Assembly (NCBI GenBank): GCA_043778415.1
Contig: JAYWGG010000317.1
Coordinates: 1 to 12,710, forward strand
DNA from: JAYUHK01 sp043778415
Lineage (GTDB): Bacteria > Bacteroidota > Bacteroidia > Chitinophagales > Saprospiraceae
Direction: 5' to 3'
DNA: 12,710 nucleotides
A program made the position numbers and the translations under genes. The notes below the pieces were generated by a model, which saw only the letters and a list, made by a program, of their open reading frames with translations, searched no databases and was not told the origin of the DNA. Positions within the stretch are counted from its first letter, which is position 1. Every line of letters begins with the position of its first letter. Below are positions 1 through 6,317 of this stretch, piece by piece.

Positions 1-452
1 GATTAGAAATAGGTGCGGCGGCAGATAATATTTTGAAGTCGCCCATAAAATTTTCTATAAATGGACTAAAAATTAAATCAATTAGCAACTATTTTTTTAC
101 ATTTGCGTATCAGATACCTTTGAGCGAGTCGCTAACACTTCAGCCGGCGGCGTTAATAAAGTCCGATTTGACCCAGACACAATCAGATATTTCGTTGATA
201 ATCAACTACCAAAGCAATATTTTTGCAGGTGCATCGTTGAGGGGATACAACAAAAATAGTTTAGATGCGGTGGTAGCCTTGGTTGGGTTTCAGTTCAGCG
301 AGCATTGGCGGGTGGCGTACAGTTACGATGTGGGTATTTCTGCATTAAAAACTGTCCAAAATGGCTCTCACGAAATATTGTTAGGATATAATTTGCGGAC
401 TTCGATGGGAAAAGCCTTGCTTCCGCCTATCATTTTCAACCCAAGATTTTGA
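1..452 (+). CDS. PorP/SprF-family type IX secretion outer-membrane protein, 3' end (5' truncated by window)
   Basis: The reading frame is open from base 3 with no stop before 450-452, so the gene starts outside the window; the TTG at 33 is an internal Leu codon, not a start. About 149 C-terminal residues are visible. They show alternating beta-barrel strands, a block ending EHWRVAYSYDVGISALK, then GSHEILLGYNL, and a terminal PRF. This pattern is typical of PorP/SprF proteins, 14-ish-strand outer-membrane barrels that work with the type IX secretion system and anchor surface adhesins or the PorK/N ring. The gene lies 246 bp upstream of gldK on the same strand, the same order as porP-porK-L-M-N in Porphyromonas. 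Family assignment rests on the C-terminal motifs and the neighbourhood. Which of the many paralogues this is (PorP, SprF or an orphan) cannot be told from the fragment. Confidence 0.85.
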   Translation, partial: LEIGAAADNILKSPIKFSINGLKIKSISNYFFTFAYQIPLSESLTLQPAALIKSDLTQTQSDISLIINYQSNIFAGASLRGYNKNSLDAVVALVGFQFSEHWRVAYSYDVGISALKTVQNGSHEILLGYNLRTSMGKALLPPIIFNPRF

Positions 453-524
453 ATAGCGCACATTTTTTGAAAGTTTAAGGAATATTTAACTTATCAACGT
501 GCAAATTCTATCCGTAGTTTTGTT

Positions 525-532
525 TACATTTG
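525..532 (+). promoter_or_regulatory. Alternative -7 element upstream of gldK
   Basis: TACATTTG is an exact match to the Bacteroidota -7 consensus TAnnTTTG. No good TTTG/TTG lies about 20 bp upstream, so the -33 half is missing. If used, the gldK leader would be about 160 nt. Confidence 0.3.
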
Positions 533-593
533 CCGCACGCAAAATGGTACTGCGTTCAGTAACGATAAAAATTGTCACATTTTTCGTAAAAAA

Positions 594-625
594 TTTGTAA
601 ATTATATTTTTTCAAATTATCTTTA
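594..625 (+). promoter_or_regulatory. gldK: Candidate Bacteroidota sigma-A promoter for gldKLMN
   Basis: A TTTG (594-597) is followed after 20 bp by TATCTTTA (618-625). This fits the Bacteroidota pattern of a -33 TTTG and a -7 TAnnTTTG, with one mismatch in the last base. Transcription would begin near 632, giving a leader of roughly 65 nt before the gldK ATG. Assignment is by motif only. Confidence 0.4.
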
Positions 626-698
626 CATCTGTTTTATAAATATATATGTCTTCGTTGGAAGGTCTAATTATCATCTATCTCCTTATTTTACTTTTAAA

Positions 699-1955
699 AT
701 GAAAAAAATACTTAAAACACTACTTTCCCTAATCGTATTGATGACGATAGTAACATCTTGTGGAAAGAAGCAAAACGGTCAGTTGATTGGCGTAATGGAT
801 CGCCCGAAATGGAAAGGTATCAATCCCTACGGCATGGCTTACATCAAGTCTGGGACTTTGCACATCGGCGGAAGCGACCAAGACATAAACAATACTTTCG
901 TGCAGCAGCCCAAGTCTATTTCCATCAGTGGCTTCTACATGGACGATACCGAAATCACCAACAACGAATACCGTCAGTTTGTGGATTGGGTCAAAGACTC
1001 TTTGGCGCACGCCCGACTCGACCACTTCATAGAGTCCGATGACGCAACTGGTCAGCAGCGTATAGAATGGAAACAAAAAATTGACTGGACTGACGAAACG
1101 TTGGAAGACCTCTACTACAAGGGCAACGAGCGTTTTGCAGGCAAAAAAGAATTCGATATTCGTAAGTTATCATTTGAATACAACTGGCGCGATTGGAAAG
1201 CAATGGCAGGCGACAAATACGGCGGTCGGAGCAATACAAATATGAAAAAAGACAAAGTAATGATTTATCCAGACACAATGGTTTGGATTCGCGACTTTAC
1301 TTACTCATACAACGAGCCGATGACGCGTAACTACTTTTGGCACCCCGCTTTCGATGACTATCCAGTCGTAGGAGTGAACTGGAAAATGGCGCGTGCTTTC
1401 TGCTCGTGGAGAACCCAGCTCTGGAATATGTACCGTGCGTCAGGCAAAAACGGTGAAGTTAATTCGGAAGAGTTCCGTTTACCCTTCGAAACCGAATGGG
1501 AATACGCTGCTCGTGGCGGTCACGATTTGGCTCCTTATCCTTGGGGCGGATATTACACCCGCAACGCAAAGGGCTGCCTATTGGCAAACTTCAAGCCCGG
1601 TCGCGGAAATTATGTAGAAGACGGCGGACAATACACTGTGAAAGCAGACGCTTATTTCCCGAATGATTTCGGTCTGTATAATATGGCGGGTAATGTGTCG
1701 GAATGGACTGAAACATCTTATCAAGAAGATGCGTATAACTTCGTCCACGATATGAACCCGAACATCACTTACGATGCAAAAGAAGAAGACCCCGAAGCAT
1801 TCAAGCGCAAGGTGGTGCGTGGTGGCTCTTGGAAAGATATTGCTTATTTTCTCCAAACGGGTACTCGTCACTACGAATACCAAGATACTACCAAGTCTTA
1901 TTTGGGTTTCCGTTGTGCATTGAGCTTCTTGGGTCGCTCGATTAATGACTTCTAA
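699..1955 (+). CDS. gldK: GldK/PorK, type IX secretion ring lipoprotein
   Basis: GldK is an outer-membrane-anchored lipoprotein that forms, with GldN, the periplasmic ring of the type IX secretion system (known for the family). The 418-residue product starts with a lipoprotein signal peptide: basic MKK, a hydrophobic stretch, and a lipobox ending TSC with the lipidated Cys at 21. The rest has the formylglycine-generating-enzyme (FGE-sulfatase) fold. Visible blocks are SGTLHIGGS (about 51-59), EITNNEYRQFVDW (85-97), LPFETEWEYAARGG (261-274), GNVSEWTE (331-338), VVRGGSW (372-378) and LGFRCA (402-407). The catalytic cysteine pair expected between RGGSW and GFRCA is absent, which fits a structural rather than enzymatic role. 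It is the first gene of gldK-L-M-N. The ATG has an A/T-rich leader without a Shine-Dalgarno. Confidence 0.96.
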   Translation: MKKILKTLLSLIVLMTIVTSCGKKQNGQLIGVMDRPKWKGINPYGMAYIKSGTLHIGGSDQDINNTFVQQPKSISISGFYMDDTEITNNEYRQFVDWVKDSLAHARLDHFIESDDATGQQRIEWKQKIDWTDETLEDLYYKGNERFAGKKEFDIRKLSFEYNWRDWKAMAGDKYGGRSNTNMKKDKVMIYPDTMVWIRDFTYSYNEPMTRNYFWHPAFDDYPVVGVNWKMARAFCSWRTQLWNMYRASGKNGEVNSEEFRLPFETEWEYAARGGHDLAPYPWGGYYTRNAKGCLLANFKPGRGNYVEDGGQYTVKADAYFPNDFGLYNMAGNVSEWTETSYQEDAYNFVHDMNPNITYDAKEEDPEAFKRKVVRGGSWKDIAYFLQTGTRHYEYQDTTKSYLGFRCALSFLGRSINDF

Positions 1956-2080
1956 AATTAAAAATTTAATTATAGTTCAATCAAATTTTGAGGTATTAAA
2001 TTCCTACTTATTTCCTGAATAATACCGTTTAAAATTTTTTAAAAAATAACTTTTATTACTAACTATTTAAAAAGAAAAAG
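1956..2080 (+). other. gldK-gldL spacer with 7-bp inverted repeat
   Basis: This 125-bp AT-rich spacer contains a perfect inverted repeat GGTATTA (1992-1998) / TAATACC (2020-2026) with a 21-nt loop. There is also an AT-only palindrome just after the gldK stop. Neither is followed by a U-tract. They might influence mRNA processing between gldK and gldL; no function is established. Confidence 0.35.
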
Positions 2081-2665
2081 ATGAGTTTTGTAAAATCAGC
2101 AGGTTTTAAGTATCTGAAAAATCTAATCATCGGCGTTGGAGCCGCAGTCGTACTGTTGGGCGCACTCTTCAAAATCGAGAGTTTGCCGGGTGCAAGTTTT
2201 ATGTTGTCTATCGGTCTTTGTGTAGAGGCGGGACTTTTCTTGATGTTGGGAATCCTCGGACCCGAGAAGGACTACTACTGGGAAAAATTATATCCGGGAT
2301 TGGACAGCTACGGCTCTAAAATAACACCTTTGGCAGCAGGACCGCAACAAGAAACACTTCCGGGCTTGAACGGTCAAGTGGTGGAGCAAAAGCTCGGCGG
2401 AATGTTGAACGAGCTGCAGTCTATGTCCAAAAGTATGTCTTCTTTGAAAGCACTCCAAGAAGTAGATTTCTCTGGCACAAAAGACCAAATCAAATCCATG
2501 GGCAACTTCTATACAAAAATGAACGAGGCTATGGCAAATTTGGGAGATTCTTTGGAGGACTCTAAAAAATATAAAGACCAACTGACTGCGCTGAACAAAA
2601 ATTTGGGTTCTTTGAATTCCGTTTACGGCAATATGCTGGGCGCAATGGCTAACATAGGAAAATAA
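2081..2665 (+). CDS. gldL: GldL/PorL, type IX secretion motor inner-membrane subunit
   Basis: GldL forms the inner-membrane ring around a GldM dimer and couples proton flow to motor rotation, powering type IX secretion and gliding (family knowledge). The 194-residue protein has two closely spaced N-terminal transmembrane helices (about 15-31 and 38-59) joined by a short loop. Helix 2 carries a buried acidic residue, Glu49, in SIGLCVEAGLF; this matches the essential proton-pathway glutamate described in GldL homologues. The motif GPEKDYYWEKLYPGL follows the second helix. The remaining 110 or so residues are Met/Leu/Ser/Lys-rich and look like the cytoplasmic coiled-coil tail. The start ATG is preceded by A/G-rich sequence (aaaaagaaaaag). 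It lies 125 bp after gldK, with gldM following after a 237-bp gap occupied by a repeat element. Confidence 0.96.
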   Translation: MSFVKSAGFKYLKNLIIGVGAAVVLLGALFKIESLPGASFMLSIGLCVEAGLFLMLGILGPEKDYYWEKLYPGLDSYGSKITPLAAGPQQETLPGLNGQVVEQKLGGMLNELQSMSKSMSSLKALQEVDFSGTKDQIKSMGNFYTKMNEAMANLGDSLEDSKKYKDQLTALNKNLGSLNSVYGNMLGAMANIGK

Positions 2666-2687
2666 TCAAATTTTTTCTGACCAAAAG

Positions 2688-2704
2688 CCATTCCTAAAGA
2701 ATGG
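2688..2704 (+). other. Short hairpin just after gldL
   Basis: CCATTC (2688-2693) and GAATGG (2699-2704) form a perfect 6-bp stem with a CTAAA loop, 22 nt past the gldL stop. No U-run follows, so it is a weak terminator at best. The right arm is also the first bases of repeat copy A, so the hairpin may simply reflect the insertion site. Confidence 0.35.
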
Positions 2705-2853
2705 GGAAAAATAAGCTACTCCAGTTTTTTCAATAAATTCAAACAATAACAAGGCATTTTTAAGGTGCAACGCAGGGCGTTGTAACGAAAAAATAACGCA
2801 GTGATTGATTGGATTGAGCAGAAAAAGTGAGTAGTTTATTTTAGACACATTCC
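2699..2853 (+). repeat. MITE-like element, copy A (gldL-gldM gap)
   Basis: This 155-bp non-coding element matches the reverse complement of 5399-5554 at about 84% identity by hand alignment, with one 1-nt gap. Its two ends are imperfect inverted repeats of about 32 bp (2699-2731 and 2821-2852). They share GAATG at the tips, AAAATAA, CTACTC and a T-run. A perfect small hairpin, CAACGC-AGG-GCGTTG, sits in the centre (2768-2782). CTAAA directly flanks both sides (2694-2698 and 2853-2857), a possible 5-bp target-site duplication; the match can be read as 10 bp, CATTCCTAAA, at 2689-2698 and 2848-2857. No transposase is encoded. It occupies most of the 237-bp gap and lies in the gldM leader. Confidence 0.85.
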
Positions 2854-2902
2854 TAAAATGAACCTGACTTTTTTTCATTAACATAATAAAAATCAATAAG
2901 AT

Positions 2903-4447
2903 ATGTCAATTCCTAAGGAACCGCGGCAGTTGATGATTAACCTAATGTACTTGGTACTCACAGCTTTGCTTGCACTCAATGTTTCCGCAGAAATTATCAA
3001 CGCTTTTTTCGCTTTGAAAAAAGGTATCACTGCCAGTAACGCTATCGTAGATGGCTCGAATACGCAGGTAATGAAACAAATAGATAAGCAAGCTGATGCC
3101 TATAAAAATCCTATCAATGAAGGATTCCGTGGGTCTTCTACACAAACGCAAGTTATCTCAAAAGAATTTTCGGCGTACATCGAAGATGTGAACACTAAGC
3201 TCATCGAAGCCGCAGGCGGACGCGACGAACACTATACAGATGGTCGTCCGAAACGCTACAAAGATAAAGACGTGACGACTCACCTTTTCATCACAGAGAA
3301 AAAAGGAGAAGAGGTGGAAGCAAAGATAAATGAGGCGCGTGAGAAATTACTTTCCCTCATCAAAGACCCGAAAGACAGAGATGAAATCGCAGGTAAAATC
3401 GCCCTAAAAGTAGATTCTATCGCGCAAGATTCAAAGGCAAAAACGTGGTCTGAATACAAGTTCAAACAAATGCCAGTAGCGGCTGTGATGCCGTTTTTCT
3501 CCAAGCTGCAAGCGGATATGAAAACTTCCGAAACCGCAGTATTGAATTATTTTTTCAATAAAATAGGCGGTACAGACATCAAATTCGACAACTTCAAGGT
3601 GGCGATTGCTCCTAAAAAAGGCTACGTTATCAAAGGCGAAAAATTTGAGGCGGATGTCTATTTGGCAGCTTACAGCTCTAATCCGGGTTCGGGCGTGTCT
3701 ATCAGTGTCAATGGCTCTGGTCTGGGCGTAAAAGACGGAGTAGCGCATTATGAATCTACGAGCAGCGAGTTGGGTAAAAAGACCGTAAAGGCTTCGGCTT
3801 CTATCAAAAATCCATTGACTGGTGAAGTAAAAACAGTCACGGGCGACTTTGAGTATGAAGTAGGGGAGCGTTCAGTAGCAGTTTCGGCTGACAAGATGAA
3901 TGTATTTTACATGGGCGTAGAAAATCCTGTAACCGTCTCGGCGGCTGGTATTTCGAGCAACGAACTAAAAGTAAGTGCTACGGGTTGCGATATCCGTCGC
4001 GTGAATGGACCGAATTATGTTGTGACAGGACAGCGTCCGGGAGAAGCGGTCATCAGTGTTTCTGGTGGTGGCTTGAGCGATACCAAAAAATTCCGTGTCC
4101 TTCGTATCCCTACGCCAGTTGCAAAACTCGGCGGTCGCTTGTTGGCAGGAAGTATCAATGCGGGTGAGTTCAAAGCCCAAGAGGGTATGATTGCTGTGTT
4201 AGATGAAACTTTTGTATTCGACGCGAAATGCCAGATACAAGGTTTCAAAATGACGAAAAAAGCGAAGGGAAGTATAGACATTGGTGCCGAATTAGTCAAT
4301 GCAGGCGGTCGTTACAATGCTCAAATCGGGGGCATTACCGCAGGTGCAAAAGCAGGCGATGTCTATTATTTTGACGACGTAAAAGCACTCTGCCCAGGCG
4401 ACGCAACAGGTCGTAACTTGGGAGGTTTGTTTTTCAACATTAAATAA
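2903..4447 (+). CDS. gldM: GldM/PorM, type IX secretion motor trans-periplasmic shaft
   Basis: GldM is anchored in the inner membrane with GldL and extends through the periplasm to the GldK/GldN ring, transmitting motor rotation (family knowledge). The 514-residue protein starts with the diagnostic sequence KEPRQLMINLMYLVLTAL, a single N-terminal transmembrane helix (about 9-28) running into ALNVSAEIINAF. Residues 30-220 or so are charged and helical. The rest is Gly/Val/Ser-rich, consistent with the stacked Ig-like domains D2-D4 of the family; examples are KPKxG-like blocks near 232-240 and GRLLAGSINAGEFKAQEGMI near 413-432. The length is normal for the family. The start is fixed by the conserved N-terminus. 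gldN follows after only 33 bp, so the two are clearly co-transcribed. Confidence 0.96.
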   Translation: MSIPKEPRQLMINLMYLVLTALLALNVSAEIINAFFALKKGITASNAIVDGSNTQVMKQIDKQADAYKNPINEGFRGSSTQTQVISKEFSAYIEDVNTKLIEAAGGRDEHYTDGRPKRYKDKDVTTHLFITEKKGEEVEAKINEAREKLLSLIKDPKDRDEIAGKIALKVDSIAQDSKAKTWSEYKFKQMPVAAVMPFFSKLQADMKTSETAVLNYFFNKIGGTDIKFDNFKVAIAPKKGYVIKGEKFEADVYLAAYSSNPGSGVSISVNGSGLGVKDGVAHYESTSSELGKKTVKASASIKNPLTGEVKTVTGDFEYEVGERSVAVSADKMNVFYMGVENPVTVSAAGISSNELKVSATGCDIRRVNGPNYVVTGQRPGEAVISVSGGGLSDTKKFRVLRIPTPVAKLGGRLLAGSINAGEFKAQEGMIAVLDETFVFDAKCQIQGFKMTKKAKGSIDIGAELVNAGGRYNAQIGGITAGAKAGDVYYFDDVKALCPGDATGRNLGGLFFNIK

Positions 4448-4480
4448 ACTTATTTTTTTATCATCTATACTTTATTATCC

Positions 4481-5395
4481 ATGAGATCTGCCCTCAAATT
4501 TTTGAATACATTGGTGCTGACGTTTTGTATGACAACAGCTATTATTGCGCAAGTGCCAGAAAACACTACTGGTAACGGAACGCCCGCAACGCCAGAAACT
4601 CCCAAAACGGAGTCCAGTGCGCCCGACAAGCCAGCACCTTTGGACGGGGTGGTTGAGAAAAGAACCATCGTAGAACGAAAGATTTTGGCTTACGACCCAG
4701 TACGCGAAGCGGATATTTTTTGGGAAAAAAGAGTCTGGCGTGTATTAGATGTTCGGGAGAAAATGAATTTGCCGTTCTCTTATCCAGAGTTGCCCTTTGC
4801 AAAATTGCTGTTTGATTCTGCTTTGAAAGGAGAAATCACGGTGTATAGTGCCAACGACAATGCAAATGGTAAGTTCGACAAGCCTTACTCGCTTCAAGAT
4901 GTAGCTGACGCATTGGGTGGTACAACCGATACAGTGGAAACTACAGACCCAGAAACGTACCAAATCAAAATCAAAGTCACCCACAACGACTTGAAGCCAG
5001 AGGACGTGAAGACTTTCCGTATGAAAGAGTTGTGGTATTTCGACTCCGAAGCTTCGGTTATGAAAGTCCGAATACTTGGTATCGCACCAGTAATAGACGT
5101 GTTGGGGAAAGATGGAAATTTTCGCGGTACGCGACCACTTTTTTGGATATACTATCCAGAGTGCCGCGAGATGTTGGGCAAACATCGTGTTTACAACATC
5201 GCAGGCAACGACGCAAGCCCAATGTCTTGGGAAAATTTGCTCGAAGCACGGTTTTTTTCCAGCTATATTATGAAAGAATCCAACGTTTTCGACCGTTTTT
5301 TGGTGGATTATGTGCAAGGAGTGGATCAATTATTGGAAGGTGATAAGATCAAAAATGAAATCTTCAATTTTGAGCAAGACCTTTGGCAGTATTAA
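4481..5395 (+). CDS. gldN: GldN/PorN, type IX secretion ring protein
   Basis: GldN is a periplasmic protein that binds GldK to build the large ring under the outer membrane (family knowledge). The 304-residue product has a cleavable signal peptide with a likely cut after Ala23 (TTAIIA|Q). A Pro/Thr-rich linker follows (about 25-60). The conserved GldN body begins at DPVREADIFWEKRVWRVLD and continues with LPFAKLLFDSALKGEI, YSLQDVADAL, RMKELWYFD, RILGIAPVIDV and a PLFWIYYPECREML segment. The C-terminal part, with FNFEQDLWQY at the end, is also typical. The length is normal for the family. It is the last gene of gldK-L-M-N; the second repeat copy starts 3 bp after its stop codon, and an intrinsic terminator follows about 200 bp downstream. 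Confidence 0.96.
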   Translation: MRSALKFLNTLVLTFCMTTAIIAQVPENTTGNGTPATPETPKTESSAPDKPAPLDGVVEKRTIVERKILAYDPVREADIFWEKRVWRVLDVREKMNLPFSYPELPFAKLLFDSALKGEITVYSANDNANGKFDKPYSLQDVADALGGTTDTVETTDPETYQIKIKVTHNDLKPEDVKTFRMKELWYFDSEASVMKVRILGIAPVIDVLGKDGNFRGTRPLFWIYYPECREMLGKHRVYNIAGNDASPMSWENLLEARFFSSYIMKESNVFDRFLVDYVQGVDQLLEGDKIKNEIFNFEQDLWQY

Positions 5396-5398
5396 TTG

Positions 5399-5554
5399 GG
5401 AAAGTATCTAAAATAAACTACTGATTTTTTCTGTTAGATTCAATCAATTAATGCGTTATTTTTTTGTTACAACGCTCTGCGTTGCGCCTCAAAAATGCCT
5501 TGTTATGGATTGAATTTATTTGAAAAATTTAAGTATCTTATTTTTTCTTCATTC
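5399..5554 (-). repeat. MITE-like element, copy B (after gldN), inverted relative to copy A
   Basis: This 156-bp partner of copy A is in the opposite orientation. It begins immediately after the gldN stop codon and fills the gap before the TatD frame. It has the same layout: imperfect terminal inverted repeats (about 5400-5433 and 5520-5554, sharing AAAATAA and TACT blocks) and a perfect central hairpin CAACGC-TCT-GCGTTG (5470-5484). Most differences between the two hairpins fall in the loop, so the stem seems to be conserved. No target-site duplication is visible around this copy. Confidence 0.85.
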
Positions 5555-5570
5555 CTAACTTGTTCATTTG

Positions 5571-6317
5571 ATGGATTTTTATAGTCAAAAAATACAAAAG
5601 ACTCAACAGGTGGAAATACCAGTTGAGTCTTTTTTTGTGCCAAAACCTCCGACAACTCCGAGATTTATTGACACTCATACACACGCGCAACGCGTGAACA
5701 AAGATGTTTTCGAAGTACAAAATATCGTCGTTGGGAAAGACAAGCTGACCAATCAACAGTTTTTTTATTCCGTCGGAATACATCCTTGGTATGTGACGGA
5801 AGCCACGCTCGAGCAGCAGTTGGACGAAGTCCGAAGTCTGGCTTCACTTGACAATGTATATTTTTTGGGAGAAATTGGTTTGGATAAAGTAACCCAAACG
5901 CCTTGGGAACTCCAAAAAACGGCTTTTATTGAGCAACTAAAAATAGCGAGAGTAGTACAAAAGCCAGTGATTGTTCATTCCGTGCGGACGATATATGAGA
6001 TTTTGGCGGAGAAAAATAAGCAAAAATTCGATTTGCCTTTCGTGTTACATGGATTTCAGTACAAGCAGGAAGTGCTTAAAGATGTCCTAAAAAGTGCTTG
6101 TTATTGTTCGTTTGGCGCACGAATTTTGCAGGAGAAAAGTACTGCGCGGCTTGCATTGGCGAGTATTCCCGCCGATAGATTTTTGTTAGAAACAGATGGC
6201 GTAAATATTTCTATTCAAGATATTTATTCGGCGGCAGCGGAAATTCGCAGTATTTCAATAGAAGAATTAAAAGAACGGATAGAACAAAATTTTCAAAAAA
6301 TAATCAATACAAAATGA
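5571..6317 (+). CDS. TatD-family metal-dependent hydrolase (start uncertain)
   Basis: This is a TIM-barrel metallohydrolase of the TatD family; members are Mg2+-dependent DNases or of unknown substrate. Numbering from the ATG at 5571, the metal-ligand set is complete: FIDTHTH (HxH, 36-38), GEIGLD (Glu), VIVHS (His), VLHGF (His) and LLETDG (Asp). YSVGIHPWY is typical of Bacteroidota members, which have a compact body. The frame is open from TTG 5568/ATG 5571, giving 248 residues. The first 22 or so codons overlap a strong terminator and look nothing like the family. Family proteins usually begin only a few residues before the HxH motif. A GTG at 5637, just after the terminator U-tract, would give a more normal N-terminus. 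tcdA follows with a 4-bp ATGA overlap, so the two are translationally coupled. Confidence 0.88.
   Translation: MDFYSQKIQKTQQVEIPVESFFVPKPPTTPRFIDTHTHAQRVNKDVFEVQNIVVGKDKLTNQQFFYSVGIHPWYVTEATLEQQLDEVRSLASLDNVYFLGEIGLDKVTQTPWELQKTAFIEQLKIARVVQKPVIVHSVRTIYEILAEKNKQKFDLPFVLHGFQYKQEVLKDVLKSACYCSFGARILQEKSTARLALASIPADRFLLETDGVNISIQDIYSAAAEIRSISIEELKERIEQNFQKIINTK
5596..5636 (+). terminator. Intrinsic terminator of the gldKLMN operon
   Basis: AAAAGACTCAAC (5596-5607) pairs perfectly with GTTGAGTCTTTT (5622-5633), a 12-bp stem. Beyond an A-A mismatch the stem continues with GGT (5609-5611) and ACC (5618-5620), closing a 6-nt loop. The stem runs into seven T residues (5630-5636). This is a textbook rho-independent terminator on the + strand, about 200 bp after the gldN stop. 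It lies within the reading frame assigned to the TatD hydrolase, which makes the 5571 start of that gene questionable. Confidence 0.85.

Larger units (their letters stand above)
453..698 (+). other. 246-bp intergenic leader between porP-like gene and gldK
   Basis: No coding potential is seen. The stretch is AT-rich and holds two candidate promoters (listed separately). It also has a weak bulged hairpin at 562-587 (ACGA/TCGT and AAAAT/ATTTT arms, loop TGTCAC) with no U-tract behind it. There is no convincing terminator after the porP-like gene, so read-through into gldK remains possible. Confidence 0.5.

Noticed and set aside
33..452. TTG at 33 as the start of a 139-residue gene
   Set aside because: The frame is open from base 3 and the residues before 33 read naturally into the barrel, so the gene is truncated by the window edge.
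562..587. Bulged hairpin as terminator of the porP-like gene
   Set aside because: The stem is AT-rich with a 2-nt bulge, over 100 bp after the stop, and no U-tract follows.
699..1955. Sulfatase-modifying (formylglycine-generating) enzyme activity for the first complete gene
   Set aside because: It has a lipobox, sits in gldK-L-M-N, and lacks the catalytic cysteine pair; GldK is the better call.
2699..2853. Copy A as a riboswitch or leader RNA specific to gldM
   Set aside because: The same sequence occurs after gldN in the opposite orientation, which fits a dispersed element, not a gene-specific leader.
3431..3748. Minus-strand open frames within gldM and the other T9SS genes (for example also 4745-5329)
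   Set aside because: These are shadows of well-supported + strand genes; they have no start context, no family features, and Cys/Arg/Phe-rich compositions typical of antisense frames.
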